DNA of 34,707 nucleotides from a virus (IMGVR_UViG_3300028364_000086:1-34707), one strand, 5' to 3'. Shown: positions 1 to 8,133, numbered from the stretch's first letter. Program-made: numbers and translations. The notes: generated by a model not told the origin, from the sequence alone.

Positions 1-44
1 AAAAAGCTCTAGTTATATTTTTCTAATTTATGTGGATAACTTGT

Positions 45-73
45 TTGCATATGTAAACCCAGTATGCTATACT
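45..73 (+). promoter_or_regulatory. Extended -10 promoter for the leader RNA
   Basis: TTGCAT at 45-50 is followed after exactly 17 bases by TATACT at 68-73, with the extended -10 dinucleotide TG at 65-66. The expected start of transcription is near 80, a few bases before the long hairpin beginning at 87. The same layout (TTGC box, 16-17 bp, TGn plus -10) is seen at 200-228, 29704-29731 and 31824-31852, so this looks like a family of promoters. Confidence 0.65.
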
Positions 74-80
74 ACGTATG

Positions 81-182
81 TAGGTAGGGGGGCTCCCATT
101 TCCTCTGCTTACAACTTTTGATTAAGCTCCTTTCACGAGGTCTTGATTCAGAAACTTTCTACTGGAGCAATCCCCCCTTGTC
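81..182 (+). ncRNA. Candidate structured RNA domain closed by a long-range helix
   Basis: No credible ORF is present. GGGGGGCTCC at 87-96 pairs with GGAG at 164-167 and CCCCCC at 172-177, giving 10 bp with a 4-base bulge (168-171). Inside it CCTC (102-105) pairs with GAGG (137-140), and nested within that GCTTA (107-111) pairs with TAAGC (123-127). The three helices close a domain of about 90 nt that begins just after the predicted start of transcription of the upstream promoter. It could be a stand-alone RNA, the 5' domain of a longer leader, or a cis-acting antitermination element. I do not recognise an RNA family. Confidence 0.5.
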
Positions 183-199
183 TTTATTGGTTTGGGGTT

Positions 200-228
200 T
201 TGCTTTTTCCGGTTGTCTATGGTAAACT
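200..228 (+). promoter_or_regulatory. Second extended -10 promoter in the leader
   Basis: TTGCTT at 200-205, a 17-base spacer, TG at 220-221 and TAAACT at 223-228. The -10 is weaker than that at 68-73 but the spacing and TG element match. Transcription would start near 235. Confidence 0.45.
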
Positions 229-234
229 AAAAAG

Positions 235-325
235 GTACAAAAGGTTAGCCCTATGTACTGTTTGAATAGCAAGCTCCCACAACCCTATTCTACTTTCGCA
301 TCAAGGCCCTTCGGGGTCTTTTTGT
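235..325 (+). ncRNA. Candidate small RNA ended by an intrinsic terminator
   Basis: The interval runs from the predicted start of the promoter at 200-228 to a strong intrinsic terminator (303-325), giving a transcript of about 90 nt without a credible ORF. GTAC at 234-237 can pair with GTAC at 255-258, otherwise the 5' part shows little obvious structure. It may be an independent RNA or simply the segment between an RNA element and an attenuator in the late-operon leader. Confidence 0.35.
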
Positions 326-330
326 TTTGT
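303..330 (+). terminator. Intrinsic terminator with UUCG loop
   Basis: AAGGCCC (303-309) pairs with GGGTCTT (314-320), one G-U pair included, around a TTCG tetraloop, and is followed by a T-rich run (319-323, then GTTTT). The hairpin and the U-tract are both good. It lies between the leader promoters and the terminase gene, so the late operon would need readthrough, antitermination or another promoter. Confidence 0.7.
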
Positions 331-880
331 ACGAAAGAAGTACCAGCGATTAAGCTAGTTGTCTATCTATGGTATCTATATGTAAACCTCCCGTATATAT
401 AATTATATTGGTTTACCAATCGCTGCTTGTCGGTGGGTCCTTCTTGCTAGAACAAGTCCCTCCATTACATTCCGTGACTTTTCTAGAGGAAGCCTCGATG
501 CCTCAGCTTCCTAGGATGTTCTTCAGAACTATCCTTTCGCCTTGCGGAATGGAAGGTTTGAGCTACAGTCTGACCTTCCTAAATAGATAGGAATAGAAGA
601 TATAAGGCTTTATAGAAGATAGTCAATCTATCTATAACTGGTTAGGTAACTGGTAGGGTCCTTCTTGCGTAAATGGATAGGAATCGCTACAGGATGGTAA
701 GACTTTCTAGTAAGCTTGTCTTAGCCATCTATCTCCGTTAGGAGACCTCGGTATGTAGATAAGAGATTACTTATTGATAGGACGGAGGACCGATTACCCT
801 ATCTCTCTATATCATCTAGTTGTGACTAACAATAGCGTATGCCGTTCTGTTAAGCACCTTATATCTTTTCAATTTATATT
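331..880 (+). ncRNA. Candidate large structured noncoding RNA
   Basis: About 550 bases without a credible gene, filled with consecutive hairpins: 344-351/418-425 (8 bp) enclosing 382-388/410-416 (7 bp); 443-446/453-456 inside 435-437/458-460; 487-493/506-512 (7 bp); 513-521/526-535 (9 bp, one bulge); 535-539/545-549; 551-557/573-579 (7 bp); 601-605/610-614; 617-622/628-633, or alternatively 583-590/628-635 (8 bp); 693-703/718-729 (11 bp, one bulge); 732-736/741-745; 776-781/798-803 enclosing 783-785/790-792. In 483-579, 56 of 97 bases lie in these four local stems. No protein, tRNA or known motif is recognised. It could be a large ornate RNA of the kind known from phages (GOLLD, ROOL), a complex late-operon leader, or secondary structure with a packaging or replication role. 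No clear terminator is seen at its 3' end. Confidence 0.5.
435..684 (+). repeat. Short duplicated words inside the leader RNA
   Basis: GGGTCCTTCTTGC occurs at 435-447 and again exactly at 656-668. A second pair, AAATAGATAGGAAT at 581-594 and AAATGGATAGGAAT at 671-684, differs by one base. A smaller direct repeat AACTGGT lies at 636-642 and 648-654. They suggest internal duplication of RNA parts. Confidence 0.6.
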
Positions 881-964
881 CCCCATGGAGGTTGGAGGAT
901 TATGCTAGCAAATTCGCTCCCTTTACCATAGTTGTATTTCCATTTTACACCCAGGGAAGGTATA

Positions 965-2788
965 ATGCAAATTATGCATTCTACCCCCGAGAGAGAAGAA
1001 GATATTGTAACCCCAGAGTCTGAGGCTCCTAAGGCTACTCCTGAGGAACTCCATGAGAAATGGGTTTCTGAGACGTTGAAGAAAAACCCTGAATTGATTG
1101 AAGATAAGAAATGGAGGATGGATAATCTCTACTATATCATTACGAAGAAAGGGGAGAAGAACTTGTTTCGTATGAACAAGGCACAAGCTGACTTCTTTGA
1201 GTTGAGTAAGAGGTTCTATAGGTTTATTATCTTGAAATCACGACAGTTAGGCTTCACTACGTTTATTGTACTCTGGATATTTGATGAGATTCTTTTCAAT
1301 AAGAACAAGGAAGCAGCTATTATCGCCCATACGAAGGATGATGCTGTAGAAATCTTTGACCGTAAAGTAGCCTTTGCTCGGAATAACCTTCCTGGGTCTA
1401 TCAAGTTTGCATTGGCTATCACTACAGATTCTGCTAAGAAGCTTAAAATTACACGCAAGGACGGCTCTACTTCTACATTCCTGGTAACAAACTCTGCACG
1501 TTCAGGTACTTTCCATTATGTCCATGCGACTGAGTTGGCTGAGTTGTTTATCAAGTACCCAAAGAAAGCCTTGGAGTTCGTGAAGGGTACTATCCCGGCT
1601 ATCCCTATGGATGGGGGTAGATTGTTTATTGAGTCTACGGCCAACGGTATGGCTGGGTATTTCTACGATACCTTTACGGAAGGATATAAAATGAGAGATG
1701 ACTTCACCCGAGGAATGAGTAAGGCTATTCCCTATCCGGTGTTCTATAACTGGCAATGGGATGAGATGGATATGGAAGCTGTTGATGAAGATATCCCTGT
1801 TGATAAGATGCAAGTCAATTCAGATATTGACTGGGCTGGTTACAAGGCTGAGCATAATCTTTCTGATAGGGAGATTACCTACTACTATCTGAAATGGTTG
1901 TCCCTTAAACGAGATGTAAACTCTCTACGCCAGCAATACCCAACAACTGCCGAAGAAGCCTTCGGTGCTTCTGGTCGTACCTACTTTTCTCAATCTCGAA
2001 TGTACGACTTCTACCAGAATGTCCATGGGTATGAGAGGTTTAAGGTTGTTGATGATAGGGATACTCAAAAGCCTATTCTAATACCTGACCCTAAAGGACC
2101 TCTTTATGTTTGGAAAAAACTCCAGCCGAACAAGAGGTATGTTATTGGTGGTGACGTTGCCGAAGGTCTTGCCGATGGTGACTGGTCTGTATTATCTATT
2201 GTTGATGAGGAAACTCACGACCTAGTTGGTATCTACCACTGTCATGAGGAGCCATATGACTTCGCCCACTCCGCTAATCGGGTTGGTAGAATCTATAATA
2301 ATGCCCTATTGGCCATCGAGTCTAACAAAGATGGGTTGTATGTGAATGATACTCTACTTCGAATGAGTTATCCGAACCTGTACTACCGTGAGGAGCAAGA
2401 TGATGCTGTAAAGGCAATATCCCGCAAGGTTGGATGGAGAACGACCTCTATCACCCGCCCATACGCTCTGGCGGCCATGAATACAGCATTCAACAACCAA
2501 GATTATTGGGTCCATAAGATTCTCCTAGAGGAGATGCTGGCATTCTTACGTAATAGCCGGGATAAGCCAGAGGCACTAGCTGGAAAACATGACGATATTG
2601 TGATGGCAACGTCGATTGCTTACGGTGTTCTGGAAAATAAACCCAAAAAAGATGAAAAAAACGATAAACCGAAGGATAATTCGTACCTTGCGTGGGTTTA
2701 TGGGGAGATTGAGTTCCATGAACTACCTATTGAGCTACAAAACAAGCTTACAAACACAGAAAACTATGATAATATTAACAAGTACTAG
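965..2788 (+). CDS. terL: Terminase large subunit (TerL)
   Basis: Packaging motor that translocates and cuts phage DNA at the portal. The 607-residue protein has the two expected domains. N-terminal ATPase: the Walker A-like SRQLGFTT at about residues 92-99 (deviant, as is common in TerL), a Walker B-like acidic motif HATE at about 187-190, and the coupling motif IESTANG at about 222-228. C-terminal RNase H-like nuclease: GGDVAEG with Asp397, ESNKDG with Glu452, and KHDDIVMA with Asp543-Asp544. I chose ATG 965, which has AGGGAAGG 4 bases upstream; the frame is open further to a TTG at 932 and another ATG lies at 974. It heads the late operon, 39 bp before the portal gene. No small terminase subunit is recognised. 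TerL identity is firm; the exact start is not. Confidence 0.93.
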   Translation: MQIMHSTPEREEDIVTPESEAPKATPEELHEKWVSETLKKNPELIEDKKWRMDNLYYIITKKGEKNLFRMNKAQADFFELSKRFYRFIILKSRQLGFTTFIVLWIFDEILFNKNKEAAIIAHTKDDAVEIFDRKVAFARNNLPGSIKFALAITTDSAKKLKITRKDGSTSTFLVTNSARSGTFHYVHATELAELFIKYPKKALEFVKGTIPAIPMDGGRLFIESTANGMAGYFYDTFTEGYKMRDDFTRGMSKAIPYPVFYNWQWDEMDMEAVDEDIPVDKMQVNSDIDWAGYKAEHNLSDREITYYYLKWLSLKRDVNSLRQQYPTTAEEAFGASGRTYFSQSRMYDFYQNVHGYERFKVVDDRDTQKPILIPDPKGPLYVWKKLQPNKRYVIGGDVAEGLADGDWSVLSIVDEETHDLVGIYHCHEEPYDFAHSANRVGRIYNNALLAIESNKDGLYVNDTLLRMSYPNLYYREEQDDAVKAISRKVGWRTTSITRPYALAAMNTAFNNQDYWVHKILLEEMLAFLRNSRDKPEALAGKHDDIVMATSIAYGVLENKPKKDEKNDKPKDNSYLAWVYGEIEFHELPIELQNKLTNTENYDNINKY

Positions 2789-2827
2789 AATTTTATAAGA
2801 ATAACGTCAAGTTAACCCCCAACTTAT

Positions 2828-5074
2828 ATGATAGAAGACTACTCCAAGCATCCAGACAAAATCAGACAAGACCTCGAGCTCGATGAATTGAGTTTCCTTT
2901 CAGAAGAAGGGAAAGAGAAAGCTAAAAAATCTAATAACTCAAAAGACTACAAGGCTGAGAAGAATTGTCATAGTTTTTTAGTGAAGAAGAAAAATGAAAT
3001 GAAGAATTCTCCTGCTCGTAAGAAGTTTGATAAACTACAGAAGGAGATTGATAAGAATATTTTGAATACAAGCGAACAAAACCCAGCTTCCTCTCAAGGC
3101 GGTGCAACTTCTTGGAGTATGGTTGACGTTCCAACTAACGGTGGTCTTGGGTATCGCCCAACACCAACACAACGACAAGTGACTTCTGATGTGAGTAGTC
3201 TACCAAAGAGTAACGAGCCTTTTATCTATTCGAAGGTTCTTGTAGCTGCTGCATTGTTTGGAGCAAAGATTCCAGACGGAGAGTTCAAAGCACAAGATGA
3301 AGTTTATGCCAAGGCAATGTATGAGATGTGGAAGATGACGTGGAAGCGTCGTGACGGGAATGGAGAGAATGCACTTGAGACTTTTGTTCAGAACACTTTC
3401 ATGTATGGTTGGGGTGCATACCGTACCTACCCTAAGCGTATTTCCCAACAGGCCGGAGGAGCTCCACGTATTCTTTTTGATGATATCTATCGTGTGAGTC
3501 TTCGACCAGAACGAACTTGGCTAGGAGTAGCCCACCACAATGGTGACTACTGGTCCCAGACAGAGTTTATGTACGAAGAAGATATTCCCTACGATAAGTT
3601 TGTAGAGCTGTATCCAGATGCAAAAAAGAAGAGGTATAAAGCACTTCTTGATTTTACAACTTCGAAGAACGATAGTAATGACGAGAAGGGGAATGATACT
3701 GACTTCGTTACTATTACAAACTACGAGAATGTATTGACTAACCGATACATCAAGGCTTGTGGAGGATATATTATTTATGACGGAGAGGTGTTGAATGATG
3801 AGGGCCACGCTACAGTCACAACTGCTAACTGTTTTGTGAAGAACCAGAACGACCCGTATGGTGTTGGTCTTTACGAGCTAGGTCGCTCAAGCGAAAACGT
3901 AGCAAACCATATGCGTCATATTAACCTTGAACAGATGGAAGCTGAAGTTCGGCCAATCCTCTTTGGTGCAAATATGGGTACTGGGGAAATGACCTATCGT
4001 CGTGGTCCGAACATTGTTAATCCAAAGCAACATGGTACTGCTATTGATGTAGTGCGGACTACGGGTAACGTAGCTATGGGGATGAATACCGTTAAGTCAG
4101 AGCTCAATCTACTAGATACCATTACTGGGATTAATGATGTTGTTGCCGGTACTGGTTCAGAGTCTACTCTTGGTGCTACGGTAATTGCACAGGAAGCTGC
4201 ACAACAGCGTTTGATGTTGCCACGTAACTCAGTCATCCGAGCTATTGAACGAGATGCACATGTTGCAGTGTCTTTTATCGAACAAACATACCCGACTCCT
4301 TATGTGTTTGTTCCTGAAGATGATGACCAACGAGCTCAGTTCGTTAAGAACAACAAGCGTAAGTTCTTCATTGAAACTATTGAATATGAGGGAGAGGAAG
4401 TAATCCTTGCATCACAAAAGATGACCTTCACCTTCGACTTCTCGATTGATGAGATTGACGAAGAGACTATAGATGAAACAGGTATTCCAATCCAGGAGGC
4501 CAAGAAGCCACGCATCATCTCAAGGTCTCAGATGTTCGAGATTCTTGATGTTATGGAACAGAAGTTCAATCTCTCTCGTGTATTGGATATTCAGATTGAC
4601 CCTAACTCACTACTCCAACCATCAGCAGAACTTACTAAGCAAACAGCTCTAGCCCTCTTCCCACTTATCTCAGCTACTTCAGAAATGATTTACCAAATGG
4701 CTCAGACAGACCCAGAAATGGCAGTTGTTAAATTCAAGCAAGTTCAGCGTCTATTAGACATCAACAAGGAGAACGTATACGACTGGTTCCCTCGTGACTT
4801 CGTAAACAAGGCTATTGCTGGTGAGATGTTGAATGAAAACCTTGTAGCAGTCGCAGCGGCAAATCAGCAAGCAGCGGCAGCTCAACAGATGCAAGAACTT
4901 GGAATGGGACAACCACAACTTGGTGAAGGAGGACCTCCTCAACAAGGGCAGGGACAAATGGCTCAAAACCCAATGACTGGGGCGATGAACGCATCAGTTG
5001 GAAGGGCTGCCCCAAGTGCTGGCAGTGGTCAAGATATGGTATCCCCACCAGGACCACAGGTTGGTATGATGTAG
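2828..5074 (+). CDS. Portal protein
   Basis: Dodecameric ring at the capsid vertex through which DNA passes and to which the tail attaches. The call rests on position directly after the terminase, size (748 residues, in the range of the large portals of short-tailed phages), a charged helical N-terminus, a central region with the portal-like stretch NDPYGVGLYELGRS (about residues 338-351), and a long helical C-terminal part. The last 70 or so residues are low complexity, rich in Gln, Gly, Ala and Pro (for example QQGQGQMAQ), and may be disordered. The start ATG 2828 is preceded by AACTTAT, the non-Shine-Dalgarno type typical of this genome. Family assignment is by context and general appearance, not by a diagnostic motif. 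Confidence 0.85.
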   Translation: MIEDYSKHPDKIRQDLELDELSFLSEEGKEKAKKSNNSKDYKAEKNCHSFLVKKKNEMKNSPARKKFDKLQKEIDKNILNTSEQNPASSQGGATSWSMVDVPTNGGLGYRPTPTQRQVTSDVSSLPKSNEPFIYSKVLVAAALFGAKIPDGEFKAQDEVYAKAMYEMWKMTWKRRDGNGENALETFVQNTFMYGWGAYRTYPKRISQQAGGAPRILFDDIYRVSLRPERTWLGVAHHNGDYWSQTEFMYEEDIPYDKFVELYPDAKKKRYKALLDFTTSKNDSNDEKGNDTDFVTITNYENVLTNRYIKACGGYIIYDGEVLNDEGHATVTTANCFVKNQNDPYGVGLYELGRSSENVANHMRHINLEQMEAEVRPILFGANMGTGEMTYRRGPNIVNPKQHGTAIDVVRTTGNVAMGMNTVKSELNLLDTITGINDVVAGTGSESTLGATVIAQEAAQQRLMLPRNSVIRAIERDAHVAVSFIEQTYPTPYVFVPEDDDQRAQFVKNNKRKFFIETIEYEGEEVILASQKMTFTFDFSIDEIDEETIDETGIPIQEAKKPRIISRSQMFEILDVMEQKFNLSRVLDIQIDPNSLLQPSAELTKQTALALFPLISATSEMIYQMAQTDPEMAVVKFKQVQRLLDINKENVYDWFPRDFVNKAIAGEMLNENLVAVAAANQQAAAAQQMQELGMGQPQLGEGGPPQQGQGQMAQNPMTGAMNASVGRAAPSAGSGQDMVSPPGPQVGMM

Positions 5075-5093
5075 GTTTACATTGTGGTATACT
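5075..5093 (+). promoter_or_regulatory. Possible extended -10 promoter behind the portal gene
   Basis: TG at 5085-5086, one base, then TATACT at 5088-5093 form a clean extended -10. No good -35 box is seen at the expected distance. Transcription would start about 22 bases before the ATG at 5122, so it could boost the head genes. Confidence 0.45.
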
Positions 5094-5121
5094 AGAAAAG
5101 TGTTAATTTGTATTTTGTATT

Positions 5122-5385
5122 ATGAACTTAGAAAACCTAACAACTGAACAACTTGATTATTATAAGCGAGTACTTGAGTTCAAGAATTCTCCCCACTACA
5201 ATACGTTTTCGGAGATGTGTAACTCTGTTAGCCCTAGTGTTATTGGGATTCTAGGAGCATCTGAATATGAAACAATAATCAGTGCTGCTAAGTACCAATA
5301 TTATCGTGAATGTATCACCGATATGTATAACGAAACAGACAAAGCGGCAGCTATCTTAAGCTCTATTGCTCCTAATGAAGAATAG
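5122..5385 (+). CDS. Unknown small protein in head operon
   Basis: An 87-residue protein that I do not recognise. It is hydrophilic and looks helical, with no signal peptide, membrane segment or cysteine motif (one Cys near residue 30 and one near 70). It follows the portal gene after 47 bases that contain a possible promoter, and ends 4 bases before the next ATG, so it is probably co-translated with it. Position between portal and scaffold suggests a head-assembly or head-completion role, but nothing in the sequence shows this directly. Confidence 0.7.
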   Translation: MNLENLTTEQLDYYKRVLEFKNSPHYNTFSEMCNSVSPSVIGILGASEYETIISAAKYQYYRECITDMYNETDKAAAILSSIAPNEE

Positions 5386-5389
5386 TATT

Positions 5390-5986
5390 ATGTCACAAAA
5401 CCCCCTACCACCAACCAGAGAAGAACTGAATGAAATCCATGGAGCCCATGGTGATGTTCTCCAGATGGAGAAGTACGACGTGGTAATAAACCACACGAAG
5501 AAAGCCAGAGAGAATAAGCTACTTAAATTTACAGACAAGAAGGGAAAGAAGCTTGTTGAGATTGGGGTTGAAGACCTCATCCCTATCATTATCGAAAACT
5601 TCACCGTTGAGCACATGTATGCTCTTTCTGCTGATGTTAAGCAAGTAGATATGGTTGAAGTTGAGCGTGTTATTGAAGGTATGTGTGAGAAGGATTTCTC
5701 AAAAGGAGATAATATCTCTTTTACATATCGACACATGATGCCTATTGAATTTGCTGTTGCAGAACGTGCCCTACAAATCTCTGATATTACTGGGCGGGAA
5801 ACCACCCCGGTAACGAAAGAAGAATTGGATGAGGCTGCTAAATCTATCTCTACTGGAATACAAGACTTTACTGAACAGGCTTACGCTTCCTTTTTACGAC
5901 AACGTAAAGAGGAAGATTCCTCTACTCCGGAAGGGATAGAGGGGGAAGTGGTCGACGTAGAAGTCGAAGTAGAAAGTAGAGATTAA
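5390..5986 (+). CDS. Unknown acidic protein in head operon
   Basis: A 198-residue protein of unknown function. ATG 5390 is preferred over the upstream in-frame ATG at 5366 because 5366 lies inside the preceding gene and 5390 has the local start context AGTATT-ATG. The middle is helical with mixed charge. The C-terminal 30 residues are strongly acidic with alternating Val and Glu/Asp (VVDVEVEVESRD). No catalytic motif, membrane segment or signal peptide is visible. The neighbours are head genes, so a minor capsid or assembly role is likely, but it is only inferred. Confidence 0.7.
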   Translation: MSQNPLPPTREELNEIHGAHGDVLQMEKYDVVINHTKKARENKLLKFTDKKGKKLVEIGVEDLIPIIIENFTVEHMYALSADVKQVDMVEVERVIEGMCEKDFSKGDNISFTYRHMMPIEFAVAERALQISDITGRETTPVTKEELDEAAKSISTGIQDFTEQAYASFLRQRKEEDSSTPEGIEGEVVDVEVEVESRD

Positions 5987-6010
5987 TTATTAAAATAATT
6001 TTATTTATAT

Positions 6011-6679
6011 ATGGAAACAGACTACACAAAACTAACAAAGGCTGACCTAAAGGCCCAGCTAACTGACCGCAAGATTAAGTTTGATGACAAGCTTGTGAAT
6101 TCGGACCTGGCAGAAATGCTACTTCAGGACGATGAGGACAAAGCACTTGCTGAGTCTCTTCTCGATGAACCAGAAGTGAAGACTCCCGAAGAAGATTCAA
6201 CTGAATTGGACAAGGAGGACCCTACTAAAATGGTTGCTGAAATTCAAGAGAAGATGAGTTCTACCCCAGATTGGGAATCAGAATATTTCTTCGAGTACAT
6301 GTATGATAACCAGTCACCTGACCCTAAGGTACACAAGAAGTATCTTGTCTCTGGAAAGCCAACTTGGTTTGATACTAAGTATGGTCAAGAGATTGGAGAT
6401 GGATTCATCCCAGAATGGAAAGAGTATTTCGATACACTTATTCCAGCCAAATACGGAGTGAAGTATTTCGCTAACGTCATGGACCCAAAGCCAGCAGGAA
6501 TTTTGATTACCGTTGTTATCCCACTTAAACATTCTATCCGTGATACTCAATACCTTCAGGAAATGCGTTTCCAACGCCACGGAATCTTTGTTGCTAACCT
6601 AGTAGACCTAAATGCAGCAAAGGCAGTATTGCAATCGAAACTACCGACTATTATTAAATTTATGAAAACTGATAACTAA
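6011..6679 (+). CDS. Unknown protein, SAP-like N-terminus possible
   Basis: 222 residues. The first 45 or so residues (KLTKADLKAQLTDRKIKF) resemble the helix pattern of short SAP-type or LEM-like helical repeats often seen at the N-terminus of phage structural proteins; this is a weak resemblance. An acidic linker (about 45-80) follows, then a compact C-terminal domain rich in aromatic residues (EYFFEYMYD, PTWFDTKYG, EWKEYFDTL) and ending in a basic helix. No enzyme motif is seen. The start is preceded by ATTTTATTTATAT, a clear example of the genome's A/T-rich start context. The gene is 8 bases from the next one. Confidence 0.65.
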   Translation: METDYTKLTKADLKAQLTDRKIKFDDKLVNSDLAEMLLQDDEDKALAESLLDEPEVKTPEEDSTELDKEDPTKMVAEIQEKMSSTPDWESEYFFEYMYDNQSPDPKVHKKYLVSGKPTWFDTKYGQEIGDGFIPEWKEYFDTLIPAKYGVKYFANVMDPKPAGILITVVIPLKHSIRDTQYLQEMRFQRHGIFVANLVDLNAAKAVLQSKLPTIIKFMKTDN

Positions 6680-6686
6680 TTTCTTT

Positions 6687-7061
6687 ATGACTATAAAACT
6701 ACCACTTTCAGTTGCTGAGCGTTCAGCACTAAACAACATCCACAATGGTCGACATATTCTAGGAACAATGCAGACCCTTGGAGAGATGGGGAAACTATCA
6801 ACTGAGCTTTATCTTAACGAAGATGAGAAGAAGCAAATTGAATATACAGAAACCCCAGATGAGAATGGAAAAGTTAAAGTAACCGTAAATTCAGAAAAAG
6901 CAGATTCACTAAACCGTGAGTTTGATGTTTCTAAAGAGTTGCTTAAATCTCTCCAAGCATCAATGAAAGGCCTAACAGATAAGAAGTTAATCACTTCAGC
7001 AGACGTTGCAATTATCTCACTTGATGGCAAAATCCAAGAAGCACTTGACCTGAGAAGCTAA
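6687..7061 (+). CDS. Unknown small head-operon protein
   Basis: 124 residues, unknown. Predominantly helical by appearance, with a short charged strand-like segment in the middle (GKVKVTVNSEKAD). No cysteines, no membrane segment. It lies 7 bases after the previous gene and 52 bases before the scaffold-like gene. Size and position would fit a head-completion or connector protein, without direct evidence. Confidence 0.65.
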   Translation: MTIKLPLSVAERSALNNIHNGRHILGTMQTLGEMGKLSTELYLNEDEKKQIEYTETPDENGKVKVTVNSEKADSLNREFDVSKELLKSLQASMKGLTDKKLITSADVAIISLDGKIQEALDLRS

Positions 7062-7074
7062 TTATAAGATAATA

Positions 7075-7095
7075 GGGACGTAAACGTTTCGTCTC
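7075..7095 (+). other. Small hairpin before the scaffold gene
   Basis: GGGACG (7075-7080) can pair with CGTCTC (7090-7095), one G-U pair included, with a 9-base loop containing the palindrome AAACGTTT. It stands in the 52-base gap before ATG 7114 and has no U-tract, so it is not a terminator; an RNA-processing or translation-control element is possible. Confidence 0.3.
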
Positions 7096-7113
7096 GTAAC
7101 TGACGTAAAATAT

Positions 7114-8133
7114 ATGAGCAACATCGAAAACAACGAAACTCCGGTAACTGCTGAAATCCAGGAAGACGAATTTGACGACTTGGACCTTGATGCTGAACTG
7201 GATGCTATGGATGCCCTTGCTTCTCAATTTGATGAGAAGGGCAACAAGCTAGAAGATACTGATGAAGCTTCTGATGATGACGTAGCTGAGGATTCGTCGC
7301 CTCAAACAATTTCTGAAGAACCTGAAGATGAGTCCCCGGATTCTACTGATGGAACTGAAGAGGGCTCTGAACCTAAAGGAACAAAAGAACTTGTTCGTGC
7401 AGAGGAAGAGTCAGACGGGCATTTCGCCCTTCGCCAACGTATTGTACAGCTACAGGCTCAAAAGAAGGCTGCCGATAATCCTGACGAGAGGAAAAACCTC
7501 CAACAGGACATAAAGGCTACTCGTAAAGAATTGGGTACTGTAGATAAACCTGTACAACACGATTATCAAAAACCTACACAGACCCCCACCCCCGATTCTC
7601 AAGAGAAGCCATTGACGCAGGAAGACCTCAACAACATGTCACAACAGGAGTACGAACTCCATATTGTGAAACAACGTGCTCGCCAAGCAGGATATATCGA
7701 CAAAGACACAGCTGCCAAAATGTTTGAGCAGATGATGAAAGACCGAGACACCTCTAGGATGGCCGAAGAACGTACAGATATGTACGCCTCAGTTGTAGAG
7801 AAGTTCATTAAGGACAATCCGCAGTACAATGACGATTCTCAAATTGATTCTTTAATGATGGTTGTAAAAGACCTGTATAACATTGAAGGGAAGAACGGTA
7901 ATGAGTTCAGAGGAATCCTCGAACGAGCCCATAAAGACCTAAATCCCCGAGATGTTTCTAAAGTCATTAAGGCTTCTCAACAACTCAAGCAAACGGTTGA
8001 TACTGGAAATTTCACAGGTTCATCCCACGCTAAAGCCAAATCAGGTATTCTCTCAGATTCTGAGTCAGAACTACTTGAACAATTTGGAACAAGCGAGGAA
8101 GAGATGGATGCTATGATTGACAGCCTCAACTAA
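7114..8133 (+). CDS. Scaffolding-like protein
   Basis: 339 residues. The first 90 residues are extremely acidic (for example DEFDDLDLDAELDAMDAL), followed by charged helices (RIVQLQAQKKAADNPDE) and a helical C-terminus. This composition, and the position a few genes ahead of the decoration and major capsid genes, is what is expected of a phage scaffolding protein, which guides procapsid assembly and then leaves. No protease motif is seen, so a fused maturation protease is not supported. The start context is GTAAAATAT-ATG. The identification is by composition and synteny only. Confidence 0.65.
   Translation: MSNIENNETPVTAEIQEDEFDDLDLDAELDAMDALASQFDEKGNKLEDTDEASDDDVAEDSSPQTISEEPEDESPDSTDGTEEGSEPKGTKELVRAEEESDGHFALRQRIVQLQAQKKAADNPDERKNLQQDIKATRKELGTVDKPVQHDYQKPTQTPTPDSQEKPLTQEDLNNMSQQEYELHIVKQRARQAGYIDKDTAAKMFEQMMKDRDTSRMAEERTDMYASVVEKFIKDNPQYNDDSQIDSLMMVVKDLYNIEGKNGNEFRGILERAHKDLNPRDVSKVIKASQQLKQTVDTGNFTGSSHAKAKSGILSDSESELLEQFGTSEEEMDAMIDSLN

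Noticed and set aside
81-178. phi29-type packaging RNA (pRNA)
   Set aside because: Position near the terminase is suggestive, but no pRNA-like interlocking loops or sequence match is visible. The terminase is also of the TerL type with a nuclease domain rather than a phi29 gp16 type.
369-590. Open frame of 73 codons in the leader region
   Set aside because: Its sequence overlaps several perfect RNA stems, has no family resemblance and no typical start context. The hairpin pattern explains the region better.
235-960. tRNA genes in the leader
   Set aside because: No T-arm/anticodon-arm/acceptor arrangement was found. In 30502-30519 a T-loop-like TTCAAACC occurs but no cloverleaf can be drawn around it.
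923-1186. Minus-strand frame opposite the start of the terminase gene
   Set aside because: It is the antisense shadow of a well-supported coding region.
5356-5805. Minus-strand frame of 149 codons in the head operon
   Set aside because: Shadow of the + strand gene at 5390-5986; no start signal on that strand.
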